Part shown: positions 20,859 through 32,718 of the stretch, in pieces
How the letters are laid out: every line of letters starts with the position of its first letter
How positions within the stretch are numbered: position 1 is the stretch's first letter
From: Impatiens glandulifera
Taxonomy: Eukaryota; Streptophyta; Magnoliopsida; Ericales; Balsaminaceae
Direction of reading: 5' to 3'
DNA: 64,000 bases
NCBI RefSeq assembly: GCF_907164915.1
Contig: NC_061862.1
Coordinates: 90,754,846 to 90,818,845, forward strand
Notes under the pieces: generated by a model
Seen by the model: the letters and a program-made list of their open reading frames with translations, nothing else
Databases searched by the model: none
What the model was told of the DNA's origin: nothing
Program-made: the position numbers and the translations under genes

Positions 20859-23240
20859 TTAAGGTTCACCTCTATCTGTCAACAAGATATAGTTCAGAGA
20901 TGGAGACCATCTCTCAACTGGTTTTCGATTCCTTGATGATCTTCTCAACTGTATAACCGGTGTTTGCTGATTTACCTCTGGGGCCACGTTCTCAGCAATT
21001 TCATCTTCAACAACACATTGTTCTTCTTCGACAATCGGTATATATTCAGCTGAAAATTGTCTCAAATCGACTGTACCAGTCTCTTCCAACTTGGAATCAC
21101 CATCTGATGTCTTCCCAACACAATCTTTGTAGAGAACCTGTTCATTGAAGATAACATTTCTGCTACGAATGATCTTCCGATTTTGATTATCCCAGAAACG
21201 ATAACCAAACTCGATATCACCATAACCAATGAAAAAACATTTATTAGACTTTGGATCAAGCTTGCTCCTATCACATTCATTAATATGAACATATGATAAA
21301 CAACCAAACACTTTCAAATAAGAAAGATTTACCTTTTTATTGCTCCAAACTTCTTCAGGAATTCTGAATTCAAGAGTAACAGAGGGTCCCCTGTTTATCA
21401 AATAGGCAGCAGTATTAATAGCTTCTGCCCAGAAGGTTTTAGGCAGCCCTGCATGCAATCTCATGCTTCTAGCACGCTCGTTCAATGTTCGATTCATTCT
21501 TTCAGCTACTCCATTCTCTTGAGGCGTTCGGGGAACAGTCTTCACCATACTGATCCCATTCTCAGCACAATACTCTTTGAAATCTGAATTAATATATTCA
21601 CCTCCGTTGTCGGATCTCAAGCACTTAACTTTCTGATTTGTTTCATTTTCAACCAAAGCCTTCCACTTCTTGAAAATAGCAAATACTTCAGACTTGTGCT
21701 TCATAAAGTAAACCCATACTTTTCTTGTTGAATCATCTATAAAAGTCACATAGTAGTATGATCCGCCAATAGAAGAAACAGGTGCAGGTCCCCACACATC
21801 AGTGTGTACCAACTCTAGTCTTTCTTTCTTGTGCTCCTTCCCAGTTTTTAAGAAACTCACTCGTTTCTGTTTTCCAAGAATGCAATTTTCACATAACTGA
21901 TGTTCAACAGACTTCAGTTCTGGAATCTGTCCATTCTTCAAAAGAATTTTCATCCCTTTTTCGCTCATATGGCCCAACCTGCAATGCCACAATTCACTAT
22001 TCTTCGAGTCATCAACTACAACAGCAACTGTTTCTCTGCAAGTTGAAGTCGTGTATAACGTTCCAGTTTTGTGACCTCGAGCAACAACAATTGCTCCTTT
22101 AGTCACCTTCCATGCACCATTTCCACAACTGAAATTGTGACCTTCTTCATCAAGTTGTGTAACAGAGATCAAATTGCGCATTAAACCTGGAATGTGTCTC
22201 ACCTTATTAATCTTCCAAACATAACCATTTGCCATCTTCAATTTGATGTCCCCCATGCCAACAATATCCAGTGGCTCACCATCTGCGAGATAAACTTTCC
22301 CACAGTTTCCATCCACATAATTCTCCATTAATTCTTTGTGGGCAGTGGTGTGAAAAGACGCTCCTGAGTCCAAAACCCATGAATCTATCGGGCTATCAAC
22401 AGACAAAAGTAACGCATTAGTGACAAATTCTGTAACAACGTTGGCTGCATCATTTTTATCATCACCGTTTTTCTTCGGTGCTTTGCAGTTCCTCTTTAGA
22501 TGACCCTGTTTACCACAATTCCAGCACTCAAATGTCCTCCCAGACTTGGACTGACTCCTCCTGCTCCTTGACATAGATCTGCTCTTACCTCGGTTGAAAT
22601 TTCTATCATTACCTCTTCCCCTGTTTTCCACATTCAGAGCAGAACCTTTGAACGTTTCACCAGAATCAATTTTACGAACCTCTTCAGCAAGAATACGATC
22701 TCTAACTTCAACAAATTTCAGTTTAGCATTTCCAACTGAATTACTAATTGCTGCCCTCATAGGTTCCCAGCTATTTGGTAGAGATGCTAACAAAATCAGG
22801 GCACTAACTTCATCCCCAAAATCAATCTCAACAGATAGCAATTGATTCACAATTGTATTGAATTCATTCAAATGAGTAGTGACAGAAGTACCATCAACCA
22901 TTCTTAAGTAAAAGAGTCTTTTCATTAAGTGTACCTTGTTGTTAGCAGATGGTTTCTCATACATATCAGAAAGAGCTTTCATCAGACCCATGGTGGTCTT
23001 CTCCTTTGCTACATTGTGAGAAACTGTCTTGGCTAGCATCAATCGGACAACTCCCAAAACCTGTCTATCAAGGAGTTTCCATTCAGCTTCATCCATCTTC
23101 TCTAGTTTCTCACTCAAAGGAACATGAAGCTTCTTTCCATAGAGATAATCTTCAATCTGCATTCTCCAGAAGGCATAATCTGTCCCATCAAATCTTCCAA
23201 TCCCATGTCCTATACTGTTCTCACTTGCCATCATTTCCAA
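20859..23240 (-). CDS. Copia 2 gag-protease-integrase polyprotein
   Basis: 793 codons from an ATG close to the primer site. Residues about 1-220 are a UBN2/copia gag domain (RFDGTDYAFWRMQIEDYL). An intact CCHC knuckle CWNCGKQGHLKRNC is at about 235-250, and the protease motif WVLDSGASFHTT is near 290. The pre-integrase segment is LWHCRLGHMSEKGM with CENCILGK. The integrase core has D (VHTDVWGP, about 478), D (LRSDNGGEY) and E (ENGVAERMN). The closest named relatives are Tnt1-type elements. The frame ends at TAA just before reverse transcriptase. As an autonomous element it is disabled, but gag could still be made. Confidence 0.93.
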   Translation of the reverse strand: MEMMASENSIGHGIGRFDGTDYAFWRMQIEDYLYGKKLHVPLSEKLEKMDEAEWKLLDRQVLGVVRLMLAKTVSHNVAKEKTTMGLMKALSDMYEKPSANNKVHLMKRLFYLRMVDGTSVTTHLNEFNTIVNQLLSVEIDFGDEVSALILLASLPNSWEPMRAAISNSVGNAKLKFVEVRDRILAEEVRKIDSGETFKGSALNVENRGRGNDRNFNRGKSRSMSRSRRSQSKSGRTFECWNCGKQGHLKRNCKAPKKNGDDKNDAANVVTEFVTNALLLSVDSPIDSWVLDSGASFHTTAHKELMENYVDGNCGKVYLADGEPLDIVGMGDIKLKMANGYVWKINKVRHIPGLMRNLISVTQLDEEGHNFSCGNGAWKVTKGAIVVARGHKTGTLYTTSTCRETVAVVVDDSKNSELWHCRLGHMSEKGMKILLKNGQIPELKSVEHQLCENCILGKQKRVSFLKTGKEHKKERLELVHTDVWGPAPVSSIGGSYYYVTFIDDSTRKVWVYFMKHKSEVFAIFKKWKALVENETNQKVKCLRSDNGGEYINSDFKEYCAENGISMVKTVPRTPQENGVAERMNRTLNERARSMRLHAGLPKTFWAEAINTAAYLINRGPSVTLEFRIPEEVWSNKKVNLSYLKVFGCLSYVHINECDRSKLDPKSNKCFFIGYGDIEFGYRFWDNQNRKIIRSRNVIFNEQVLYKDCVGKTSDGDSKLEETGTVDLRQFSAEYIPIVEEEQCVVEDEIAENVAPEVNQQTPVIQLRRSSRNRKPVERWSPSLNYILLTDRGEP

Positions 23241-23260
23241 TGCTCAGATCTAGACCAGCT

Positions 23261-23272
23261 GCTCTGATACCA
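23261..23272 (-). other. Primer binding site of copia element 2
   Basis: On the minus strand TGGTATCAGAGC, two bases inside the LTR at 23275. Confidence 0.93.
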
Positions 23273-23274
23273 GT

Positions 23275-23643
23275 TGTTAGGATTTGTATCTCCCAAATCC
23301 TACCAGCTTGAAAACAATCTGTAAAAACACAAGAAATAAGAACACAAGAACACACATATTTATAGTGGTTCACTCAAATTGAGCTACATCCACTTCAGCC
23401 ACCACCAGATTTACTATGAAGAAGAAGAAGGAATACAGAGTTTTTGCCTCACACTTTATCTCTCTAGAATTCTGTCTCCACCATGTAAACCCTTAATAAT
23501 TACATATTTATAGGGTAAACATTCAGGTAATAAACCTAAATAACTTTGGTCAGGCCCAAGCCCAAAACCAAAAAAAGATAAACCCAATAAACTCTAATTA
23601 ACAATGTAGAGTTTATTATAAGTGTAGGCTCCATAACTCAACA
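23275..23643 (-). repeat. 5' LTR of copia element 2
   Basis: 369 bp, differing from 18892-19260 at about two positions (for example CATATTT for CAGATTT, and AAACATTC for AAATATTC). Confidence 0.95.
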
Positions 23644-24203
<560 letters not shown>

Positions 24204-24241
24204 CTTTTTGGAAGCGAAGTTTGCAAGGAAGAGGCTTCCAT
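24204..24241 (-). pseudogene. Dehydrogenase pseudogene, exon 1
   Basis: 38 nt from ATG at 24241 (MEASSLQTSLPK), joining in frame with LEGKVAI of exon 2. A TATA-like TATTTAA lies at 24304-24310, about 65 bp upstream. The start and promoter look preserved even though the body is destroyed. Confidence 0.8.
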
Positions 24242-24319
24242 GGTTATGTAAATTGGTGTTCTTAATGAACAATTGATCACATGGTTGATGAGGAAGATGA
24301 TCCTTAAATAAGAATGAAA

Positions 24320-25046
24320 AGTTGAAGATCTATCAATTAATTATTAATGACTGTCTTAACAAAGTTTTATGTAGTAATTATTACATTTTTAATACTAGTA
24401 TTTTAATTAATGAAATGAGTAATGTGATGGTTAAGGAGTGATTGATTAAAAAATTGATTTTATTTAGATTTTTTAAAAAACCTAAAAAAAAAAAGACCTA
24501 AGTCAATTGTGTGTGAGTTGGGTTGGGTTGGGGATTTTGGAATTTTTAGTTAAAAGTAATGTATTTATCACCTAATATTAAATTCATTAATTCATTAATT
24601 CAAATATTTTTATTTATTTTATAAAATTATAAATATAAAAAATAATTAAAATAGTTAACTAATTAAAAACCTAAATAACCTTTTTTAATATATATTTTTT
24701 AATTCTAAACATAATACATAAATAACAAACATCAAACAAACATAACTACAATTAAAAAATATTACACAAGAAGAAAATTTGTTTAGTGTGTGATTAGAAT
24801 AATATATGAATTATTTTTAAAAAAATAGTGTTAAGTTTTTTTATACAATTTTTTTTAAAGGTATTAGTAATATAATGATAAAATAAAAAATATTTTAATT
24901 AATAAATTAAATAATATAATACATAAATGAATTAATAAAACAAAAGATTTGAATATATTAAAAAAATAATTAAAAACAGCCAAAAAAGTATCAATTGGGA
25001 AAAGATTATTTTTTATACTAAATATATATATATATATATATAAAAG
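24320..25046. other. AT-rich spacer
   Basis: Upstream flank of the dehydrogenase gene. It is very AT-rich, with a TA run at 25022-25042. No gene is seen. Confidence 0.45.
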
Positions 25047-25958
25047 TTTTTTTTAAATGACTTACGTCATTAATTAAAAAGACTCAAAAATGGTAAATGA
25101 GTACAAGAGTTAAAATTGAGCTTAAAACAATTTGCTCAAAATCAATACACGATGGCCATGAGAAATCCAAAATTAGCCTAAGAAACGCACATGAACATAA
25201 AATCAAAGTACAAAAGTGAATAAAGAATGAGACTAGCAATCAATCATCTAAAACAAGACGACAGGGATTGATTTCCTCGGACACGTCTCTCTTGTCTTTG
25301 CCCTTGTTTTTTCTTTCCTTCTTTCTTGTCATCCTTAGGTCTTTTGGGGATATATTTCTAGATAGAGTTTCAGCTTCTTCATCTTCGCTAGCTTCTCTTG
25401 TCACTTTTTACCTTTTGGGCTCGAGTGTATAAGTTGTTTCCCTTAAGGTGGTTTCTTTGACAACGTTACGGTTTTCTTTAGTTTCGGAGCTCATGGTTTT
25501 CGAGATGTTTTGGTTTTCGCTATTATCCACGTCGACGTCGGGCTTTTCGAACCTACAGTAGGAAAAGGGCCTCGGTTTCAGGCTTGGTGGGATCGGGATC
25601 GGTTTGATTCTCATTCACGTGTTCGTTGTGGTTTTCATTTGCTTTGAGGATTTCGATATAGGATTTCTTTACCACCTTGACATTCTCTTGTCCGGGGGCA
25701 GCCACAAGCTTCTTTTGTTTTTCCCCGTCCTCTTTTTCCGGATGCTCATACATGACCTCAATGGTGGCCATGTTTCTATTCCGGCATCTTAGCTCAAATT
25801 TTTCCGGTTTTATACTCGTTGAGTCGATCTCAATGTAAATGCGGAAAAACGTGACCTGTTCAAACGAGTCAAAGTCGGGATCGAACTTAAGCGGCTTTCC
25901 AATGAGTCTGGTAAGGTAGACCAATGCTTTGGCATTACAAAGGTGCGGTGGAATGTTT
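25047..25958 (-). mobile_element. LINE (L1 type), ORF1-only copy C, 5' truncated
   Basis: A minus-strand insertion. The poly(A) tail appears as the T-run 25047-25054, preceded in sense by a typical plant LINE 3' end (GAGTCTTTTTAATTAATGAC). TA-rich matching flanks (TATATATATAAAAG at the left, TATATATATAAG at the right) suggest a target duplication. The body is only ORF1 followed by the 3' tail. No endonuclease or reverse transcriptase sequence is present between them. Confidence 0.7.
25230..25955 (-). pseudogene. LINE ORF1 fragment (DUF4283-type)
   Basis: It starts in the middle of the RNA-binding DUF4283-like domain: IPPHLCNAKALVYLTRLIGK, then TFFRIYIEID and a degenerate knuckle segment (FELRCRNRN), followed by an acidic and lysine-rich tail ending RKKERKNKGKDKRDVSEEI. 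One frame change lies near 25560-25600, and a TAG-type stop lies at 25408. ORF1 proteins of plant L1 elements bind element RNA. It is related to, but clearly different from, the two copies at 32.7 and 53.2 kb. Confidence 0.7.
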
Positions 25959-26642
25959 ATATATATATATAAGTTATATTATATCTAAATAACAATACCA
26001 AATGAAAAGGGAAATTAGATGAAATAACCCTAACAACAGGGTTATTCCCAAAAATAATAGGGGAATTAATTTTTGCAAAATTGATCTTTTGCCTCTAACA
26101 AAAGACCAATATACCCCCAAATAAAAATCTCTTCTTTCCCTCCGTTATCCCTCCTCTCATTTCATTTCTCTTCTTTCTCCCCTCCTTGGTATCCTTATTT
26201 CTCTCTTCTTCTCCCTTGATGAACCAAGTCGATCAACGAACCAACGAAGCAACTCCCCGATCGATCAACGAAGCCAATCAACGAAGTAACCCCCGACTCC
26301 CTGATCAACACATGCAACAACTCCCAGCGATCCCAATAACTCCCAACACCGGAATGCCATCGACGACGTCTTCATCATTTCAAGTGAGTTTTTTCCGTCG
26401 TTTTCCTCTTGAATGCATTCTAAGTAGAAATGGTTTTAGGGTTTTATGGTTTAGGATTAGGATGTCAGGGGGGAAGATTTTTTTTGTGAATGTTGAATGG
26501 TTGGAAATTGTTTTAGGGTTGGAATATTTATATTACGTCTGTGCAAATGCATTTTGCGTTTGAAGCACTGGGTCATATGCTAGGTGCATCTACAATATTG
26601 GTGCATCAATGTATATAACTGCGAACATGACTTTTCAAAAAG

Positions 26643-26897
26643 GATCATTATGACAAGTTTATGAAACCACTATGTGAAATGCTTCCATATTTGCTTGAAC
26701 ATGGAATGTTCCATGTTGATAAGGCCAGGTATCCTCAGTTCAAATTGGAAAGTCTGCCATATGTTGTAATACCACACTCAACAGTTCCAAAGTGCACAAA
26801 GAGTTGGGACTGTGGTGTTTTTACAATCATGTATATGGGGTACCTTACTGCCAAATTGGATGCATCAACTGTGATCACAGAAAACATGAATTTTTAG
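26643..26897 (+). pseudogene. Ulp1-like (C48) cysteine protease, C-terminal piece
   Basis: An open frame reads YDKFMKPLCEMLPYLLEHGM and ends after the active-site block SWDCGVFTIMYM, whose cysteine is the nucleophile of SUMO-type proteases. The upstream histidine and aspartate blocks are not visible, so the domain is incomplete. The resemblance is to the transposon-borne Ulp1 families, not to cellular ESD4-type genes. Upstream, 26186-26382 is a proline/serine-rich frame ending at a GTGAGT donor, perhaps its first exon. Confidence 0.65.
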
Positions 26898-27420
26898 AGA
26901 TAAAAATGGGTAGTAAGGTTATTCTACCATATAATAGACCCGTATGAAATGGACAGTAAGACACCCTTCTACCATTTTGGAGACATCAATGTAAGAATTT
27001 ATATACATGTTTGTTGTTAAACATTTTACTATTTGATCAGTTGTCATTTCTAGGTGTTTAACATGTCAATGTGTTTCAGGCTTGTTACCAGAGATGAAAG
27101 AACTGAAGAAACTGCTTAACATGGCTTGACGGTCATATGTGGGTAAAAAGAAATGAAGAAATTGATGTCTATTTTGACAGTCATATTTGCTTTCTTAAGT
27201 TTGAATTCAAATTGATGTATATTTTGCTAATGCTATAAGGAAATTTTTGATTGAGTATATAATGTATAATGTAATCTATTTTTGATTGAAGAAATTGATG
27301 TCATATTTGCAAGTGCACTAAATCTTCAGTAAAATAAATTTTGCGCAGACAGTTGATATTGCAATTGCGCAGGAAAAAAATGCATTTTGCAGACGCAAAA
27401 TGCATTTTGTCTACGCAAAT

Positions 27421-27600
27421 TGTAATACAATTGTTGGTTCATAAATGACAACACACTAGTAATACAATTGTTGGTTCATTCCTAGTAATACAATTGCTGG
27501 TTCATAAATGAGAACACAAGGTAATACAATTGTTGGTTCATCAACATACTAGTAATACAATTGTTGGTTCATAAATGACAACACATTAGTAATACAAGTG
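27421..27600. repeat. Short tandem repeat in the MULE
   Basis: The phrase AGTAATACAATTGTTGGTTC recurs about six times at 26-37 bp spacing, several times followed by ATAAATGACAACACA. Just before it (27362-27420) lies a hairpin made of GCATTTTGC/GCAAAATGC words. Confidence 0.8.
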
Positions 27601-27861
27601 CATCTTGATTAAAAACTTGAAAACATGTCTCCGCATATGTCATGCACCACGCTTCAGTTGAGTAAAACCTGAAAAATGAAGTCATATAAATTCAACATGC
27701 GATAAATTGGTTACATTTTCTAACCTTGCGCAACACTCATAGGAAACCGATTTCTGGAAATGGGCAGTAGTTAGGCATGCGTACAAGGAAGACCGGATAC
27801 ATCAAATACCATACAAGTACAAGTTAGACCCTTGAAGCCAACTTATGTATTCTTTTTTCTT

Positions 27862-28008
27862 CTTCATAGTGAAATCTGGTGGCGGCTGAAGTGGACGTAG
27901 CTCAATTTGAGTGAACTACTATAAATCTGTGTCTTCTTGTGTTATTCTTTCTTGAGTTTTTACAGATCGTTTCAAGTAGGTCAGATTTGAGAGATACAAA
28001 TCCCAACA
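27862..28008 (+). repeat. Partial copia LTR related to element 2
   Basis: About 147 bp matching the reverse complement of 18892-19040, from TCATAGTGAAATCTGGTGGC to the LTR end CCCAACA at 28008. It is more diverged than the two LTRs of element 2, so it comes from an older member of the family. It lies at the 3' side of the transposase relic. Confidence 0.8.
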
Positions 28009-28019
28009 ATATTTCTTAC

Positions 28020-29818
28020 CTTCCCTACTCTGACTATTAAAACTCTCTGCATAATTGTTTGTCATTTGATTGTATCGGAACTAGGGAAAAAGGCACGACT
28101 CCATCTCTCCACTCCAATTTGTTCCAAATATTCAGCAATCCGAGGGTCTTTAGTCCTGATCCTGTCAAAATGCAGATGAAACATTGACTCGGTGTATACG
28201 CGAGAAGCCAAATCAAACTCAACGTGGCAATTATCATTTTTAAATTTGGCCATAATATTCATTTTGATGTGGTATGTGCATGCACTGTGATGTGCTTCTG
28301 GAAAAACCGCGGACAAGGAATTACCAATATTTCGGTGTCTATCGGATACAAAGACAAGATTTATGACTTATCCAATTTTCACTCTTAGTTGTTGCATGAA
28401 ATATGTCTAGGAGTTATTATTATCCAAATCAACGATTCCAAAAGCAACAAGATATAGTTGCTCATTTGCATCCAATGCTATCACAACCAATAGTTGACCT
28501 CCAACCTTGTGCTTAAGAAAACTTGCATCGACGCACAATACAGGACGACAACAGCTTATGAAACCCCTAATTGAGAGGCCTAAGGACATGAACATATACC
28601 TAAAGTGGCATTGCTCATCTGTCTTGATGTCAGTTATGGTACCTAGGTTATTCTTCTGCAACATGAACATGTATGATGACAATTTACAATAGGAATCCTC
28701 CACAGTTCCTTGCACCGCCATTAAGGCATTTTCTCTAGACCTCCAAACTTTATTATATGTCAGAGTTAACACATAACTTGTCTGCATATCTTCCATTATT
28801 TTCTTAGGTATGTAGTCATGGTGATGGTACATATATACTTACGTTTGATGCACTCGCCAATTACCCATGATGGTGCTTGCCTCACATCCTCTTGCCTCGT
28901 TAAAATTGAGCATGTGTTCTTTTACAAATTTTCGAATCTCAAACATCTCTTAGAATTTTCCTTTCGTAGCACGCAATCTCCACTTGCATTTCTCAGCCAA
29001 ACATTTCACAAACCAAAGATCTTTTGTTGACTTCTCTACTTTGAGGACAAAATGATTAGACATCACATGTCTATGCAACCTCAATTGACTTTCTTTTTTG
29101 TTATAAAAAAACATACCCACTTTCAATCCGCTTTCAATGGTTAGTTGAGCCTGTGTTTCAACCTCGAGTGGTTCATATGAACTAAGATACTTAGTATGGC
29201 TGAATGTTTTCCTGGTATGGAAAGTGCTTGGTTCCCAGGGTGAATGACCTACTCTTGTACTAGCACACTAAATCGGATGCAAACATTGGGCTTGTACTCC
29301 TTCTTCTACATGGTTTACAATATGTCATTTTGACTTGGGAAGACATCATGTTTCTCACATATGTCATTTTGACTTGGGAACACATCTTGTTGCTCAAATA
29401 TATCATTTTCCTAGTCAAATATCGGGAATACATCACGATTACATCCTAGAATCACATTTCCTGGTATTTTGCTTTGTTGAGTTGAAGGTAGTGATTTCTC
29501 TACTAAAGAGACACATAGTGAAGTGCGATGATGGGGGAGTGAAGTCGAAATTTATTTTAAATAGAACGCCACATCGCAATCTCGCTTGATAACAGTGGGA
29601 GGAACATTAATTATAACCATATTATACTTCACTTTGATCACTAAATCATATCTTAATTTGTCCACACCAATAACATCATAGACAATGTCAGCTAATTCGG
29701 CATATGTATCATTTCGGGGTAGATTCACACATTTACATGAACTTGAGACAAAAGAACTAACACCACCATCATTAATTTTCCACTCTCCATCAAAGAGGAC
29801 AAAAAAACTCATAAACAT
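28020..29818 (-). pseudogene. MURA-type transposase relic
   Basis: Order on the minus strand: an N-terminal segment with ELADIVYDVIGVDKLRYDL (29818-29552); the MuDR zinc-binding domain with NHFVLKVEKSTKDLWFVKC and KCKWRLRATKGKF plus FEIRKFVKEHMLN (about 29070-28890); and the MULE DDE domain. The DDE domain has VLCVDASFLKHKVGGQLLVV (first D, about 28535), FVSDRHRNI (second D) and CTYHIKMNIMAKF. It ends in NYAESFNSQSREG at a GTAAG donor. At least two codons are nonsense (TAG at a tryptophan position near 28407, TAA near 28375), and the SWIM finger is absent. It would cut the element ends; it is now dead. Confidence 0.87.
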
Positions 29819-29884
29819 ATTTTCATCTGCAATTGATAAAATTCACAGAAGTGAGTGGAAGTATACTAGCAGTTTCACTTTGTG

Positions 29885-30015
29885 CCAGCACAAAATGCAA
29901 TTTACGTAAGCGAAAGATGCAATTTATGCATGCGCAAAGTGCATCTTGGGTTTACGCAAATTGCATCTTTATCTTACGCAAATTTCATTTTACGCCAGCG
30001 AAAGATGCACTATGC
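29885..30015. repeat. Cluster of GCAAA/TTTGC words
   Basis: Imperfect repeats and inversions of ACGCAAATTGCATCTT and GCAAAATGCAATTTACG, just inside the right MULE end. The same words occur at 27362-27420. They may be subterminal transposase-binding repeats. Confidence 0.5.
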
Positions 30016-30455
30016 GATCAATATCAACTGTTTTCAGCTATAACAATCAATAACAATTGTTTTCAGTTATAATAATTAATATCAAACTTACCCATCGACG
30101 TTTGTTGAAGATCTAGCTTCATGGAGTCGTCGGTGGCTACAATTTAGCGTAAATTGGGAATAGAAAACGTCGGGAGGGGAAGCAGAAGAAGCAGATGTCT
30201 CGTCGGGGGCTAAGTTCGGCGTTTGCTTGGATGACTCGTTGTCGGGGGCCTCATTGCCTCGTTGCGCTGAGGGATAATAAGAGAGAAAGTAGAGTGGAGG
30301 AAAAGAATGAAGAAAAAGAAGAGAAGGAAGAAGATTCTATTTTGGGGTAAATTGGTCTTTTTCTAGGGACAAAAGGTCAATTATGCAAAAATTAATTTAC
30401 CTTTTATTTTTAAAAATATCCCTCTTATAATCAAGTTTGAGTTATTTAAATAATT

Positions 30456-31008
30456 TATTTGTGATTACTTAAATTAATTTGGTTGGATATAAGGTGATAA
30501 AAAGATATTAATATTTAATATAAAAATATTTGTTTAGAAAAATAAATTCAAATATTTTAATATTTTATTTAATAAATTAATCGATTTTATTAAAAAAATG
30601 AGATGATGAATGAATTATTTAAATAATTCTATTTAGTATTTAATTTTAGTCTAACTAGGTGACTTACATATAAATTAATGTTCATGTGAAAATATTTTAT
30701 TAACTTTTTCGTGTTTAATTATAATTTTTTGTATTAATTTATTATATAAATTAAATTACTATAAATTATAATAGATTATTAGGCAAATGTTAAACACAAA
30801 AATTATAAGCTGAACCAAAATAATCTTAAAACTAATTAAAATAATATTAAAAGTATATGTTTGGTTGTAGGTACTAAGGGATATAATACTATTGGTATAG
30901 TTTATTATTTGATATAAAATTGTAACTAATAGTACTCGTAAGCATAGTAATAGTAAGTACAATATTTTTTTATATTACTTAATTTTTAATTTATCATTAT
31001 ATCATTTA
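30456..31008. other. AT-rich spacer
   Basis: Very AT-rich; no gene or clear repeat. Confidence 0.4.
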
Positions 31009-31785
31009 GGACAAATTATCTGAGCGACTTTCTAATTATTTTGATCGCTCACTTTTATCCCTCAAATTAATTTTTAAAATAAATCGCCCCTTCAACATTT
31101 AAATAGGTCAACCGATTGTTATTCCGTCAACTTTTTAATTAAATATAAATGTTTAAACCTAAAATATTATTTTTTTATATATTATCTTTAATCATAATTT
31201 TTAAATTTATATATATAATTTTTAAATCGTTTATATATATATATTATTTATATATATATATATACATATATTACTATATCTATAAAATAAAGTTTAAAAA
31301 TAATTTATATATATTTATTTAATATATATTTTAAAAAATAATATAAGGATTAAATGTAATGATAACCTTCCAGTTATATACTTCATTACTTTTAAACCTT
31401 AAATTATTTTTTAAAATATATATTATATATAAATTAATGAGTAAAAATAATATATAAATTATATATATATATTATATAAATTATTTTAAACTTTATTTTA
31501 TATAGATATAGATAAAAAAATATATAAATATAATAATTAATAATATATATATAATATTATATATAAGAGATTTAATAATTATATATATAAATATAAAAAA
31601 TAAGATTAAAAATAATATATATAAATTAATATTTTAAGCTTAATCCGTTATATTAAACTAAAAAGTTGAAGGAAAAACCATTACTGACCTATCTAAAAGT
31701 TGAAGAACAATTTATTTCAAAAATTAGTTTAAGGAATAAAAGTGAGCAATCAGAGTAATTAGAGGGCGCCTAAATAATTTGCAAT
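31009..31785. mobile_element. Foldback-type element
   Basis: Inverted arms of at least 130 bp. The left arm begins ACAAATTATCTGAGCGACTT and reads through GATCGCTCACTTTTATCC. The right arm is its diverged complement, ending GCGCCTAAATAATTTGC. The centre is AT-rich with no coding sequence. No target duplication was resolved. Confidence 0.65.
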
Positions 31786-32718
31786 ATCATCTATTAATAT
31801 TATATACAACTTATTATTATATAATATATTAAATATATTTTATTTAGTTAATATTATTTATTATACATAATTATTTTAAATATATTTTTTTTAAATGGTT
31901 TAATATTTTAATTAAAAAAAATATATTTATTAACGATAATTTTATTAATTATTATTTTATATATTTACTTATTATAAAAAATATTATTTATTTTATATAT
32001 TTATTTTATTTTAAGTTTATTTTATTTTAAGTTTATTTTATTATTATTATTATTAATATTCAAATTAAATAAATATAATTTACAATTTTTTTATAATTAA
32101 TTTGTATAATTTAATTAAAATTATATTAATTATTAAATAATAACATTTCAATAATTTATAATAATAAACAATATTATTTCTAATATAAATAAAATAATAA
32201 TAATAATTTTAAATTCATATTTATACAACTTATACTGCATTTTTATACTATATCAAACACAAAATTATAAACCATGTAAAACTAATATCAATTTTTATAA
32301 TTCATACCAAATATCAATAATTTATACAATTTATACCTTATATAATTTGTATCATGTACCAAACGGGTAAAAAGAAGTTAACAATCCTGCCAACATTAAA
32401 ATTATTATATATAAGGGTATGCATATATGTCACTTTTAACTTAACATCTTATTAGGATTTGAGTTTTATTTAAATAATTGATGAATTATTTTTAAAAAAA
32501 AAATCTAATATTAAAAAATGAAATTATTTAATAAAAAGAGATAAAAGTATTAATATATAATAAAATAATAATTTTAAATATTTACTAACATGATTATGTC
32601 ATAACACTTTTTTAACTCATATTTATTTATTTATTGCATTTTATTTTATTTATTTATTTAAATAAAGAAATTTATTTCTATAACAATGATGGTTAAAATG
32701 ATCAAATTGTAATATATA
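31786..32718. other. AT-rich spacer
   Basis: Extremely AT-rich, with homopolymer and TTTATT runs. No gene. Confidence 0.4.

Larger units (their letters stand above)
18892..23643 (-). mobile_element. Ty1-copia element 2 (Tnt1-like), young
   Basis: Complete element on the minus strand: LTRs 18892-19260 and 23275-23643 (369 bp each), primer site 23261-23272, polypurine tract 19261-19274, and exact target duplication ACAAC (18887-18891 and 23644-23648). By eye the LTRs differ at only two positions, so insertion was recent. It interrupts the dehydrogenase gene upstream of its catalytic site. Confidence 0.97.
26015..30455. mobile_element. MULE carrying transposase and Ulp1-like protease relics (KI type)
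   Basis: The outer ~150 bp (26015-26170 and 30290-30455) form an inverted pair. Both contain, in opposite orientation, GAATTAATTTTTGCAAAATTGA-like and AAAAGACCAAT phrases followed by a pyrimidine-rich tract. Inside are a minus-strand MURA transposase relic and a plus-strand Ulp1-type peptidase relic. MULEs with a captured Ulp1-like gene are known in Arabidopsis (Kaonashi) and melon. I could not fix a 9-bp target duplication. A copia LTR fragment (27862-28008) has inserted or was left inside. Confidence 0.75.

Noticed and set aside
26186..26563. A serine/proline-rich 125-codon protein
   Set aside because: The frame crosses a likely GTGAGT splice donor and becomes low-complexity. At most its first part is an exon of the MULE-borne Ulp1 gene.
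27421..27600. Evenly spaced repeats that could suggest a CRISPR array
   Set aside because: The spacing is uneven, the spacers are themselves repeats, and the setting is a plant transposon.
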